Part shown: positions 35,673-43,340 of the stretch, piece after piece | How the letters are laid out: each line of letters begins with the position of its first letter | Position numbering within the stretch: position 1 is the first letter of the stretch | Assembly: GCA_964586175.1 (NCBI GenBank) | Contig: CAZPGL010000007.1 | Location: forward strand, 1-62,848 | Direction: 5' to 3' | Origin: CAZPGL01 sp964586175 | Lineage (GTDB): Bacteria > Actinomycetota > Acidimicrobiia > Acidimicrobiales > MedAcidi-G1 | Length of the DNA stretch: 62,848 bases | Program-made: the position numbers and the translations under genes | The notes under the pieces: model-generated | Databases searched by the model: none | What the model was told of the DNA's origin: nothing | Seen by the model: the letters and a program-made list of their open reading frames with translations, nothing else

Positions 35673-36356
35673 GTGACCTCTCAGATCGCCGCCGCGGCGA
35701 CCGCCGGCCTGATCGCCACCGCCTTCGCCGCCACGGTGTTCGAGCGGCGACTGGATCGGCACCGTCCCCAGGACGCCGCGTGGGCGGCGGCCCTGGTGCT
35801 GTTCGCCGCCGGTGCCTTCGCCCTCATGGTGGGAGCGGCCATCGGCTGGTCGGCGGGTCCGTTCCGCGTGTTCTACGCCCTGGGGGCGCTGGCCAATGTG
35901 CCGATCCTCGCCCTGGGCACCGTGTACCTGCTGGTGCCCCGGCGTCTCGCCGACCGCATCGCCGCGGTGACCGTGGTGGCATGCGCGTTGGGGGTCGGCG
36001 TGGTGCTGGCGGCGCCGATCACCGGGTCGTTCGTAGCCGACGAGCTGCCCCGGGGCAGCGACGTGTTCGCTGCGGGTCCCCGGGTCGCTGCCGCCCTGGC
36101 GTCGTCGCTCGGGGCCCTGGTGATCATCGCGGGCTCCGCCGTGTCGGCGATCCGCCTGTTCCGGCAGGACGGGGCAGCGGCCCGGGGCGCCTGGGGAAAC
36201 GTCGGCATTCTGGCCGGCGCCCTCGTGTTGAGTTACGGCGGAATCCTCAACTCGGTGCTCGACGAGATGACCGGCTTCGCGGTGACCCTGGTCGCGGGCA
36301 TCTCGCTCATCTTCGCCGGCGCCCTGATGGCCGCCGGCACGGCACCGGACGCCTGA
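35673..36356 (+). CDS. Unknown multi-spanning membrane protein
   Basis: 227 aa from GTG 35673, not recognised. About seven hydrophobic segments fill nearly the whole length, with short loops and no obvious cofactor or catalytic motif. It is divergent from rex with the Rex operator between them, so Rex might influence it. The stop codon abuts the 37-bp inverted repeat, which could terminate its transcript. Confidence 0.7.
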   Translation: MTSQIAAAATAGLIATAFAATVFERRLDRHRPQDAAWAAALVLFAAGAFALMVGAAIGWSAGPFRVFYALGALANVPILALGTVYLLVPRRLADRIAAVTVVACALGVGVVLAAPITGSFVADELPRGSDVFAAGPRVAAALASSLGALVIIAGSAVSAIRLFRQDGAAARGAWGNVGILAGALVLSYGGILNSVLDEMTGFAVTLVAGISLIFAGALMAAGTAPDA

Positions 36357-36455
36357 AACCTGCAGCGCGGGGACAGGCCCCTTCCTGCAGGTTGGGCCCC
36401 CGGACCCCGTTTCACACAAACCTGCAGGAAGGGGCCTGTCCCCGCGCTGCAGGTT
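36357..36455. repeat. Perfect 37-bp inverted repeat pair with 25-bp spacer
   Basis: Left arm 36357-36393 and right arm 36419-36455 are exact reverse complements. Each arm is itself bounded by AACCTGCAG and CTGCAGGTT and holds GGGG-ACAGG-CCCC, so each can form its own hairpin. This is the layout of a paired REP/BIME-type element between convergent genes. It could also terminate transcription from both sides. No transposase or target duplication is visible. Confidence 0.9.
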
Positions 36456-36459
36456 GGGG

Positions 36460-36549
36460 TCAGTCGACCAGGAGGACGAACTGGAGCACGGCCGCACCAA
36501 GGATGGCCAGCAGCAGGATCCCCGTCACGATGGTGGTGCCGAACCTCAC
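36460..36549 (-). CDS. Small single-helix membrane peptide (29 aa)
   Basis: GTG 36549 overlaps the stop of the upstream SAM-hydrolase gene (GTGA). The frame gives a basic start (MRFGTTIV), one hydrophobic helix (GILLLAILGAAVLQFVLLV) and ends in Asp, with TGA at 36460-36462, just before the inverted repeat. Translational coupling and a clean membrane helix argue for a real gene. Its small size keeps the confidence moderate. Confidence 0.45.
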   Translation of the reverse strand: MRFGTTIVTGILLLAILGAAVLQFVLLVD

Positions 36550-37400
36550 GGGCCGTCACCGGCCCGGCCCAACGACACCGGGGTCGACACCCCGGCGTCC
36601 GCACCCGCTGCGGCGAGCACCACCGGCGACCCGGCGGCGACGCCCAGATCGTCGGCCGCCGAAGCCCGAGCCACCACGAGAGCCACCAGCCCGGTGGCGT
36701 CAACCAGCAAACCCAGCCCGCCCGGCGGCGCCTGGTCGAACGAGGTGACCCGCTGGGCCGGCAGGGCCCGGTCACCGACCCTCACCTGCACCCGGTCGCC
36801 GGGAAGGTCCTCGGGGCCGATGTTGAGCTGCACGTTGCCGAACCGGTCGACCCACAGCACCTCAGCGTGGAGCCCGTCGGCCTCGGCCGCGGCGACCGGA
36901 ATGACCGCCGGCATCAGCCCCGCCGGGTCGATGGCCTCGCCCAGCTCACCCAGATCCACCCCGTTGGCCAGATGGGCCGCCACCGGGGCGAACACGTCCC
37001 GACCATCGAACGTGGCCGAAGGCCCGGGTAGGTGGAAGGCCGGATCGGTGAGGACCACGGCCCGTCCGGCACCCCCGACCATGGCCACGGCCGGCGCCAG
37101 CAGGCCGTTGTCCGGGCCGACCAGCACCGACTGCCCCCCTCCCACCTCGACGGCCACCGGACGCCGATCGCCCCCGACCCCGGGGTCGACGACGGCCAGC
37201 ACCACCCCCGGGCACAGGTACTGGGCGCTGCGGGCCAGGGTGAGCGCGCCGGCCCGGACGTCGTGGGCCGGAACGCCGTGGGTGACGTCGACCACCGTGG
37301 CCATCGGGGCGATGCTGCGCAGGACCGAGTGGACGACGCCGACGAACTCGTCGTCGGTGCCGTAGTCCGACAGGAACGAGATGGTGTCGTAGCCGGCCAT
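36546..37400 (-). CDS. S-adenosylmethionine hydrolase (DUF62 / SAM hydroxide adenosyltransferase)
   Basis: 284 aa. The family hydrolyses SAM to adenosine and methionine and is related to fluorinase/chlorinase. Motifs: ISFLSDYGTDDEFVGVVH, VVDVTHGVPAHDV, AVVDPGVGGDRRP, VGPDNGLL and FDGRDVFAPVAAHLA. The ATG is 5 bp after the proC stop, so it is in the proC operon. The physiological role is unclear. Confidence 0.9.
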   Translation of the reverse strand: MAGYDTISFLSDYGTDDEFVGVVHSVLRSIAPMATVVDVTHGVPAHDVRAGALTLARSAQYLCPGVVLAVVDPGVGGDRRPVAVEVGGGQSVLVGPDNGLLAPAVAMVGGAGRAVVLTDPAFHLPGPSATFDGRDVFAPVAAHLANGVDLGELGEAIDPAGLMPAVIPVAAAEADGLHAEVLWVDRFGNVQLNIGPEDLPGDRVQVRVGDRALPAQRVTSFDQAPPGGLGLLVDATGLVALVVARASAADDLGVAAGSPVVLAAAGADAGVSTPVSLGRAGDGP

Positions 37401-37405
37401 GTCGG

Positions 37406-38200
37406 TCAGCTGGCACCCAGCTCGCGGGACCGGGCCGTGGCCGCGGCGACCACCCGGGCCACCATGTCGCGGAAACCCGCCGCCTCGAACACGGCGAGAC
37501 CGGCCGCTGTCGTGCCGCCCTTGGAGGTCACGTTCTGCCGCAACACGTCTGGGGAGTCGTCGCTTTCACGGAGGAGGGTGGCGGCGCCCAGCAGGGTGCG
37601 CTCGGCCAGCTCGACGGCGACGTCCTCGCTGAGCCCCTCGGCCTGCCCGGCGGCGATGAGGGCCTCGGCGAGCAGAAACACGTACGCCGGCCCGGAACCC
37701 GACAAGCCGGTCACCGCGTCGAGATCGACCTCGTCGACGACCACGACGCCTCCCACCGCGTGGAGGATGCCCGCCGCCCAGGCCAGGTCCTCGGGATCGG
37801 CGGCCGACCCGCCGGCGATGGCCGCTGCACCCTGACCCACCAGGGACGGGGTGTTGGGCATGGCACGGACGACGGCGACACCCGGGCCCAGGCCGGCCTC
37901 GAGGGTGGCGATGGTGACCCCGGCGGCGATCGACAGCGCCCGCTCGACGCCCGACCCGGCGAGGGCGGCACACACGGCGGGCACGACGTCGGGCTTGACG
38001 GCGATGAGGGTGTCGGAACCGGCGACCGGATCGACCCCGACCGAGATGCCCGGAATCGAAACCCCCAGCGCGTCGCGCCGGCCCTGGTCGGGTTCGACGA
38101 CGTGCAACTCGCCGGCGTCGGCCCACCCGGTGGCGACAAGACCACCCAGCAGGGCCTCGCCCATCTTGCCGCCGCCGATCACCTGCAGTCGCGTGCTCAC
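37406..38200 (-). CDS. proC: Pyrroline-5-carboxylate reductase
   Basis: Last step of proline synthesis, NAD(P)H-dependent. 264 aa. The N-terminal fold is LQVIGGGKMGEALLGGL. VRAMPNTPSLVGQGAAAI and LDAVTGLSGSGPAYVFLLAEALI are family motifs, with VTSKGGTTAAGLAV at the C-terminus. GTG 38200 is chosen: a TAGGTT box lies 7 nt upstream and the fold begins right after it. Confidence 0.96.
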   Translation of the reverse strand: MSTRLQVIGGGKMGEALLGGLVATGWADAGELHVVEPDQGRRDALGVSIPGISVGVDPVAGSDTLIAVKPDVVPAVCAALAGSGVERALSIAAGVTIATLEAGLGPGVAVVRAMPNTPSLVGQGAAAIAGGSAADPEDLAWAAGILHAVGGVVVVDEVDLDAVTGLSGSGPAYVFLLAEALIAAGQAEGLSEDVAVELAERTLLGAATLLRESDDSPDVLRQNVTSKGGTTAAGLAVFEAAGFRDMVARVVAAATARSRELGAS

Positions 38201-38207
38201 GCCACGA

Positions 38208-38213
38208 AACCTA
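38208..38213 (-). promoter_or_regulatory. Putative leaderless -10 box for proC
   Basis: TAGGTT on the minus strand, 7 nt before the proC GTG. Confidence 0.5.
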
Positions 38214-38328
38214 CCGGTTGCCGCCCGCTGCTGAGTCCGCCACCGGCGTGAGCCCGGTGGCCGGAGCGGTGGGGCTCGCACTTCCCCGATCGAGCCCCCT
38301 CGACCCGACCACCGGGCCCGGCGCACAC

Positions 38329-38372
38329 CATAGATCGAAATATATTGAAATGCAATGCCAACTACTGCATTC
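38329..38372. other. AT-rich island upstream of proC
   Basis: About 44 bases with GC near one third, in a region otherwise about 70% GC. It contains AATGCA (38349-38354) and TGCATT (38366-38371) as an inverted pair with an 11-bp spacer. It lies between the ybjN-like stop and proC, about 130 bp upstream of proC. It may be a regulatory site or a remnant of foreign DNA; no gene is seen in it. Confidence 0.4.
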
Positions 38373-38379
38373 CGCCCCG

Positions 38380-38853
38380 TCAGCCCAGGCGGCGGGCGAA
38401 CCCGAGACGCAGGGCGGGCCTGAAGCACTGCTCGATGGCCGTCCAGACGGTGCCCAGGATGCGGTCGAGGGTGTCGTCGTCGACGGTCTCGGCGGGCACC
38501 GCCCCCACCAGGAACACCGCGTCCTCCTCGCCGATACAGAAGGTCACGCCGACGAGTCGCCGGTTGCGGCGCAACAGGTGTTCCCAAAAGGCCTCGGCGT
38601 TGTCCTCGGGGGCCGGCATGACGTACGTCTCGACGTGCAGCATGCGCTGGCGCAGTGTGAACCACAGGGTGCTGACGTCTTTGTCCTCGCCGAGCACCCG
38701 CACGAACCAGCGCCACTCGTTGGGGCCGGCGCCGGGGTCGCGCTCGACGGCGGCCACCACCGGATCATCGGCGAGACGCTCGGCCAGCCAGTCGTCGATG
38801 ACCGCCTCGACGCTGGCCAACTCCTCGACGGTGAGAGGCGGGTCGGCGTCCAC
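38380..38853 (-). CDS. YbjN-domain protein
   Basis: 157 aa, acidic. The pattern resembles the YbjN / type III secretion chaperone-like fold: WFVRVLGEDKDVSTLWFTLRQ, LHVETYVMPAPEDN, FWEHLLRRNRRLVGVTFCIGEEDAVFLVGAVP. Family function is poorly defined; the fold is found next to mshA in many actinobacteria. GTG start, 3 bp after the mshA stop, so it is co-transcribed. Confidence 0.8.
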   Translation of the reverse strand: MDADPPLTVEELASVEAVIDDWLAERLADDPVVAAVERDPGAGPNEWRWFVRVLGEDKDVSTLWFTLRQRMLHVETYVMPAPEDNAEAFWEHLLRRNRRLVGVTFCIGEEDAVFLVGAVPAETVDDDTLDRILGTVWTAIEQCFRPALRLGFARRLG

Positions 38854-38856
38854 CGG

Positions 38857-40071
38857 TCAGGCGCAGTCGACCAGCGCCCGGCTGGCCCGATCGTCGCCGA
38901 TGCGACGCAGGCGGGTGGCAGTGGCCGCCCACGTGTACGACCAGGACCGCTCGGCGGCCATGGCGGCCAACTCCGTGGCCATCGAGGGGTCGCCCAGGAT
39001 CCGGGACACGTGCTCGGCGTAGGTCGCCGGATCCCGGTCGTGGACCAGGTAGCCGGTGCTCCCGTGGTCGACCAGGGTGCGCAGCCCGCCCACACCTGCG
39101 GCGACCACCGGAACGCCGCACGCCGCGGCCTCGAGGGCGACCAGGCCGAACGACTCGGACCGGCTCGGCATGACCAACACGTCGGCGGCCCGGTACCAGG
39201 TGGACAGGCGATGGTGGGGCTGCGGCGGGACGAACAGCACCCGGTCGGCGAGGCCCAGGTCGTCGACCAGCCTGCGGACCCGTCGTTCCTCAGCCGGGCC
39301 GTCGACACCACTCGATCCACCGACCACCACCAGGCGGGCGTCGGGGTGGTCGCCGAGGTGGGCGAGGGTGCGGACGGCGACGTCCACCCCCTTCAACGGC
39401 TGGATGCGGCCGACGAACAACAGCACCGGTCCGGATCCCAGACCGGTGGCGTCCCGGGCCCCGCCCTGGTGGCCGGGCGAGAAGAAAGCGTGGTCGACCC
39501 CGGGCGGAACGACCTCGATGCGTCCCGGATCAGCGCCGTACAGGCCGGTCAGCTGGTCGACCTCCTCGACGCTGTTGGCCAAGATGACATCGGAGCACTG
39601 GATGACCGCGGCCTCGGCCTCAATGCGCCGCCGGGGCTCAAAATCGCCGGTCTCAGCCTTCACCCGGGCCAAGGTGTGGAACACGGTGGTCAGCGGCAGG
39701 CCAAGTTCATGCTTCAGGCGGTGACCGGCCATGCCGCTCAGCCAGTAGTTGGCCAGCAGGCCGTCGAACCCGCCGTCGGCCCGGATGTGCCCGGCCACCC
39801 GGTCGGCGAACTCGTCGACGACGGCCGGCAGCGCCTCCTTGGGCAGATCGGGGTCGCCGGCGTCAACGTGGACGACCCGAAACCCGGGTTCGACCTCGAC
39901 GACCTCGGGGGCATGGCGATCAGCCCGACGCACGAACACCGTGGACGACCGGCCGGTCTGGGCGAGGGCCGACACCAGCTCGCGCACGTAGACGTTCATG
40001 CCACCGCCGTCGCCGGACCCGGGCTGGATCAACGGCGAGGTGTGCATCGAAAGCACGGCCAGACGGCGCAT
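38857..40071 (-). CDS. mshA: D-inositol-3-phosphate glycosyltransferase (mycothiol synthesis)
   Basis: GT4-family enzyme that starts mycothiol synthesis from UDP-GlcNAc and inositol-3-phosphate. 404 aa. The N-terminal MHTSPLIQPGSGDGGGMNVY is the MshA signature. LLFVGRIQPLKGVDVAVRTL and MPSRSESFGLVALEAAACGVPVV are nucleotide-sugar sites. ATG 40071 is 2 bp after the moaD-like stop. Other GT4 enzymes share the fold, but the N-terminus favours MshA. Confidence 0.88.
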   Translation of the reverse strand: MRRLAVLSMHTSPLIQPGSGDGGGMNVYVRELVSALAQTGRSSTVFVRRADRHAPEVVEVEPGFRVVHVDAGDPDLPKEALPAVVDEFADRVAGHIRADGGFDGLLANYWLSGMAGHRLKHELGLPLTTVFHTLARVKAETGDFEPRRRIEAEAAVIQCSDVILANSVEEVDQLTGLYGADPGRIEVVPPGVDHAFFSPGHQGGARDATGLGSGPVLLFVGRIQPLKGVDVAVRTLAHLGDHPDARLVVVGGSSGVDGPAEERRVRRLVDDLGLADRVLFVPPQPHHRLSTWYRAADVLVMPSRSESFGLVALEAAACGVPVVAAGVGGLRTLVDHGSTGYLVHDRDPATYAEHVSRILGDPSMATELAAMAAERSWSYTWAATATRLRRIGDDRASRALVDCA

Positions 40072-40073
40072 GG

Positions 40074-40310
40074 TCAGCCCCCCGACACCGGCGGCAGGAT
40101 GGCCACCTCGTCGGTGTCGCCCACCGGCTCGCCGCCGGTGGCCTGGTCGCCGTTCAGCCAGATCCGGCACGTGTCGACCAGACCGGTGAACTCGGCGCCG
40201 TACCGGTCGCAGGCCGCGGCGACGACATCGGCGACGGTGCCGCCGGGCACCTCGGTCTTCCCCGTCCCGGCCGCCACCCGGACGGAGGCGAAGAGTCGCA
40301 GAACGGCCAT
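40074..40310 (-). CDS. MoaD/ThiS-family ubiquitin-like sulfur carrier
   Basis: 78 aa. Beta-grasp fold pattern with the C-terminal Gly-Gly (ILPPVSGG) needed for adenylation and thiocarboxylation. It may serve molybdopterin or another sulfur pathway; no partner E1 or MoaE gene is in the window. A TAGGCT box 6 nt upstream of the ATG indicates a leaderless start of the moaD-mshA-ybjN operon. Confidence 0.85.
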   Translation of the reverse strand: MAVLRLFASVRVAAGTGKTEVPGGTVADVVAAACDRYGAEFTGLVDTCRIWLNGDQATGGEPVGDTDEVAILPPVSGG

Positions 40311-40316
40311 CCAGCC

Positions 40317-40322
40317 AGCCTA
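40317..40322 (-). promoter_or_regulatory. Putative leaderless -10 box for moaD-mshA operon
   Basis: TAGGCT on the minus strand, 6 nt before the ATG at 40310. Confidence 0.5.
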
Positions 40323-40370
40323 CGAGCGAGTCGGTCGGCATCCGAATCCGGCGCCCCCGGTCGGGCCCGG

Positions 40371-40376
40371 TACGGT
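40371..40376 (+). promoter_or_regulatory. Putative leaderless -10 box for histidine phosphatase gene
   Basis: TACGGT, 8 nt before the ATG at 40385, with no ribosome-binding site between. Confidence 0.4.
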
Positions 40377-40384
40377 CGGCCCCC

Positions 40385-40972
40385 ATGACCCGTCTCCTGT
40401 TGCTCCGCCACGGTCAGTCCGAATGGAACGCCCAGGGTCGATGGCAGGGCTGGGCCGACCCGCCGCTCACCGACGAGGGCCGCGACCAGGCCCGGCGGGC
40501 CGGAAGGGCGCTGGGCCCGTTCGACGCCGTCGTGGCCTCGACCTTGCACCGTGCCGCCGACACGGCGGCGATCATCGCCGACGTGCTCGGCATCGGCCCG
40601 GTCCTCACCGACCCGGATCTGCGCGAACGCGATGCCGGGCAGTGGCAGGGGCTGACCCGGGACGAGATCGAAGCCGGCTGGCCCGGTGCCCTCCGGGACG
40701 GGGTGCGCCCCGACGGCTACGAGGGCGACACCTCGGTCCTCGACCGGGTGCATCGGGCCCTGGCCCGGGTGGCCGGCCGGGCCGGCGACGACGGCACCGT
40801 GGCCGTGGTGACCCACGGCGGCGTGATCTACGCGTTGGAAGGGGCGTGCGGCGAGCCACTGGCCCGGATCCCCAACCTCGGAGGCCGTTGGATCGACTGG
40901 GCCGACGGCGACCTACGCCTCGGCGCCCGGGTCGACCTCCTGGGCGACGGCACCGTCCCCGACCTGCTCTGA
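40385..40972 (+). CDS. Histidine phosphatase family protein (phosphoglycerate-mutase-like)
   Basis: 195 aa. The catalytic motif LLLRHGQSEWN is at the N-terminus, with LRERDAGQWQGLT and VVTHGGVIYALEG supplying the acid and second histidine. The length fits the small phosphatase branch rather than cofactor-dependent PGM (about 230-250 aa). Substrate unknown. The last 60 nt overlap the opposite-strand 84-aa gene. Confidence 0.9.
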   Translation: MTRLLLLRHGQSEWNAQGRWQGWADPPLTDEGRDQARRAGRALGPFDAVVASTLHRAADTAAIIADVLGIGPVLTDPDLRERDAGQWQGLTRDEIEAGWPGALRDGVRPDGYEGDTSVLDRVHRALARVAGRAGDDGTVAVVTHGGVIYALEGACGEPLARIPNLGGRWIDWADGDLRLGARVDLLGDGTVPDLL

Positions 40973-41167
40973 GTCGGCCGGACCATCGCCAAGCCGGTCG
41001 AGCAGCTGGTCGGCGGCGTCGAGGTCACCCTTGTCGACGAGGTCCATGGCGCTCTCGATGACGGCCACGTCGGCCTCGAGGGCGTCGAGCTCCGTGTCGT
41101 CCAGCGATTCGGTGTCCGCCACCGGTCCGGTCGACGGATCGGAGGGTTCGGGGGTCGGATCGGCCAC
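40913..41167 (-). CDS. Small acidic hypothetical protein
   Basis: 84 aa from GTG 41167, not recognised. It is Asp/Glu-rich with a helical stretch (LDDTELDALEADVAVIESAM) and no Cys or membrane segment. A TACCCT box lies 7 nt before the GTG, matching leaderless promoters nearby. Its 3' end overlaps the phosphatase gene on the other strand by 60 nt, which lowers confidence. Confidence 0.5.
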   Translation of the reverse strand: MADPTPEPSDPSTGPVADTESLDDTELDALEADVAVIESAMDLVDKGDLDAADQLLDRLGDGPADSEQVGDGAVAQEVDPGAEA

Positions 41168-41174
41168 GGCGCCG

Positions 41175-41184
41175 AGGGTAGCGT
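41175..41184. promoter_or_regulatory. Back-to-back leaderless -10 boxes sharing two bases
   Basis: Plus strand TAGCGT (41179-41184) is 6 nt before the yaaA GTG at 41191. Minus strand TACCCT (41180-41175) is 7 nt before the GTG at 41167. The two boxes share the central TA. The start codons are only 23 bp apart, leaving no room for 5' leaders. Confidence 0.5.
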
Positions 41185-41190
41185 CGGCCC

Positions 41191-41976
41191 GTGCCCGGCC
41201 CGTTGATCCTGCTGCCACCCTCCGAAGGCAAGGCCGACGGCGGTACCGGAGCCCCGTGGACGACCCTCGACCAGTCGTTCCCCGACCTGGCCGAGGCCCG
41301 TCACGAGGTGGCCACCGCCCTCGCAGCCGCCATGACCCGGCCGGTCGCCGAGCGGTGCGCCCTCCTCGGGGTCAAACAACCCGAGGCCGCCACCGCAGCC
41401 AACCTGGCCGTCCACGACGCGCCGACCCGGCCGGCCATCGAGCGCTACACCGGGGTGCTCTACGACGCCCTCGACTACCCGTCGCTGCCGGCTCGCCTCC
41501 GCAAACGGGTGGATGCCCGGGTGGTGATCTTCTCCGGACTGTGGGGGGCGCTGCGACCCGCCGATCCCATCCCCGACTACAAGCTCAAGATGGGTGCCAA
41601 GCTGCCGGGGCTCGGACCGCCGGCCCGGTTCTGGAAACCCCGGCTGACCGCAACGCTGGCCGACGCGGCCGCCGGGTGCGTCTGGGATCTGCTCCCCAAC
41701 GAGCACTCGGCGGCGTGGGATCCGTCGGTGGCCGGACGACGCATCCGGGTGCGGTTCCTCGACGACGTGGAACGGGGCGGTGCCCGCACCCTCGTCACGG
41801 TGGCCCACTGGAACAAGCTGCTCAAGGGGGCCCTGGTCCGCTTCGTGCTCGACGAGGGCCTGACCGACCCAGGCGGCCTGGCCGACTTCGACCACCCGCA
41901 GGGCTACGTGTACGACCCGTCGCTCACCACCACCGAGGGGGCTGTCACCGACGTGGCCCTGGTGGCCCGCCGCTGA
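41191..41976 (+). CDS. yaaA: YaaA-family protein (peroxide stress / DUF328)
   Basis: 261 aa. Motifs: LILLPPSEGKADGG, RYTGVLYDALDYPSL, IFSGLWGALRPADPIPDYKL and KMGAKLPGL. E. coli YaaA limits intracellular iron and damage during peroxide stress. GTG start with a leaderless-type box. The stop codon abuts the stop of the opposite-strand oxidase gene with no gap. Confidence 0.9.
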   Translation: MPGPLILLPPSEGKADGGTGAPWTTLDQSFPDLAEARHEVATALAAAMTRPVAERCALLGVKQPEAATAANLAVHDAPTRPAIERYTGVLYDALDYPSLPARLRKRVDARVVIFSGLWGALRPADPIPDYKLKMGAKLPGLGPPARFWKPRLTATLADAAAGCVWDLLPNEHSAAWDPSVAGRRIRVRFLDDVERGGARTLVTVAHWNKLLKGALVRFVLDEGLTDPGGLADFDHPQGYVYDPSLTTTEGAVTDVALVARR

Positions 41977-43335
41977 TCAGCCGATCGGGCCGAGCACCCG
42001 GTCGAGGTAGGCGTTGGCGAACCGGCCGTCGGGGTCCAGCCTCGCCCGCAGTTCCTGGAAGGTGTCCCATCCGGGGTAGCGGCCGGCCAGGGTGGCCGCC
42101 GACTGGAAGTGCAGCTTGCCCCAGTGGGGACGGCCGTCGAACTCGTCCATGATCGACTCGACACCCCGGAAGTACCGTTCGTACGGGGTGTCGCGGAAGA
42201 CGTGGACGGCGATGTAGGACGTGTCGCGGCTCGACGCCGTGGACAAGGCGATGTCGTCGCCGCCCAGCACCCGGAACTCCACGGGGAAGCTGATCGGCCG
42301 CTCCAGGGTGTCGATGAGGGCCCGCACCCGGTCGAAGGCCGCCAGACCGTGCTCACGGGGCACGGCGTACTCCATCTCGACGAACCGGACCCGCCGGGGG
42401 CTGGCGAACACGTCGTAGCTGGTCGTGATGTAGTCGGCACGGCCGCCCTCAGGGGCCACGAGGCCGTTCAGCCGGGGAATGAGCGACGGTGCCCGGCGGC
42501 CCAGATGATTCATGGCGCCGAAGGCCACGTTCTCCATCAACTCCTTGTTCTTGAAGCGGTTCCAGCGCCGCTTCAGGGCATGCCGGCGGTTGCGGGGTGG
42601 CCGGGGCGCCTCGTCGGTGCGGGTGTTGCGCTTCAACAGGGCCTTGTCGGTATGGGGCATCCAGAAGAACTCGGTGTGGTCGGTGGCCTCGGCGTGCTCG
42701 TCGAACCGGGCCACCACGTCGGCGACGGGCAGGACCTCCTCAACGGCGTGGAGGTTGAACGCCGGCACGCACTGCAGCGTGACCTCGGTGACGACGCCCA
42801 ATGCCCCCAGGCCCACCCGCGCTGTAGCCAGGGCATCCGGATCGTGGTCCTCGTCGAGGACGACGACCGAACCGTCGCCGACCACCAGCCGCAGGCCGAC
42901 CACCCCGGCGGCGATGCTGTGGAAGCCCAGCCCGGTGCCGTGGGTGGACGTGGAGATTGCGCCGGCCACCGACTGGTAGGCGATGTCACCCAGGTTGGGC
43001 ATCGCCAGCCCGGCCGCGGCGAGCAGCGGGTTGAGCGCCGTGAGGCGCATGCCGGCCTCGACGGCGACCCGACCGGTCTCGCGGTCGATGGCCACGATCG
43101 AGGCCATGTCGTCCAGGGTGACCAGCACGTCGTCGGTCACCGCGATGTCGGTGAAGGAGTGCCCGGCCCCGACGACCCGTACCCGTCGCCCCTCGGCCGC
43201 CGCGGCCCGGACCAGGCCGGCCACCTCGGTCTCGTCTCGAGGTCGCTCGACGCGGACCGGTCGGGCCACCTGGTTACCGGCCCAATTGCGCCAGGTTCCG
43301 TCGACGCCGAAGCCGTGTGGTCGCCGGATCCCCAT
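41977..43335 (-). CDS. FAD-linked aldonolactone-oxidase-type oxidoreductase
   Basis: 452 aa from ATG 43335; GTG 43344 overlaps the previous stop and is an alternative start. The N-terminal FAD domain (VRVVGAGHSFTDIAVTDDVLV) has the His expected for covalent flavin attachment, and NLGDIAYQSVAGAISTSTHGTG is the second FAD motif. The C-terminal region RPHWGKLHF is typical of D-arabinono-1,4-lactone oxidase relatives. It may oxidise a sugar, alditol or aldonolactone. Coupled to the D-threonine-aldolase-type gene. Confidence 0.88.
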   Translation of the reverse strand: MGIRRPHGFGVDGTWRNWAGNQVARPVRVERPRDETEVAGLVRAAAAEGRRVRVVGAGHSFTDIAVTDDVLVTLDDMASIVAIDRETGRVAVEAGMRLTALNPLLAAAGLAMPNLGDIAYQSVAGAISTSTHGTGLGFHSIAAGVVGLRLVVGDGSVVVLDEDHDPDALATARVGLGALGVVTEVTLQCVPAFNLHAVEEVLPVADVVARFDEHAEATDHTEFFWMPHTDKALLKRNTRTDEAPRPPRNRRHALKRRWNRFKNKELMENVAFGAMNHLGRRAPSLIPRLNGLVAPEGGRADYITTSYDVFASPRRVRFVEMEYAVPREHGLAAFDRVRALIDTLERPISFPVEFRVLGGDDIALSTASSRDTSYIAVHVFRDTPYERYFRGVESIMDEFDGRPHWGKLHFQSAATLAGRYPGWDTFQELRARLDPDGRFANAYLDRVLGPIG

Positions 43336-43340
43336 GATGC

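Noticed and set aside
36357..36455. Inverted repeat as the ends of an insertion sequence
   Set aside because: The arms are only 25 bp apart with no coding sequence or target-site duplication between or around them.
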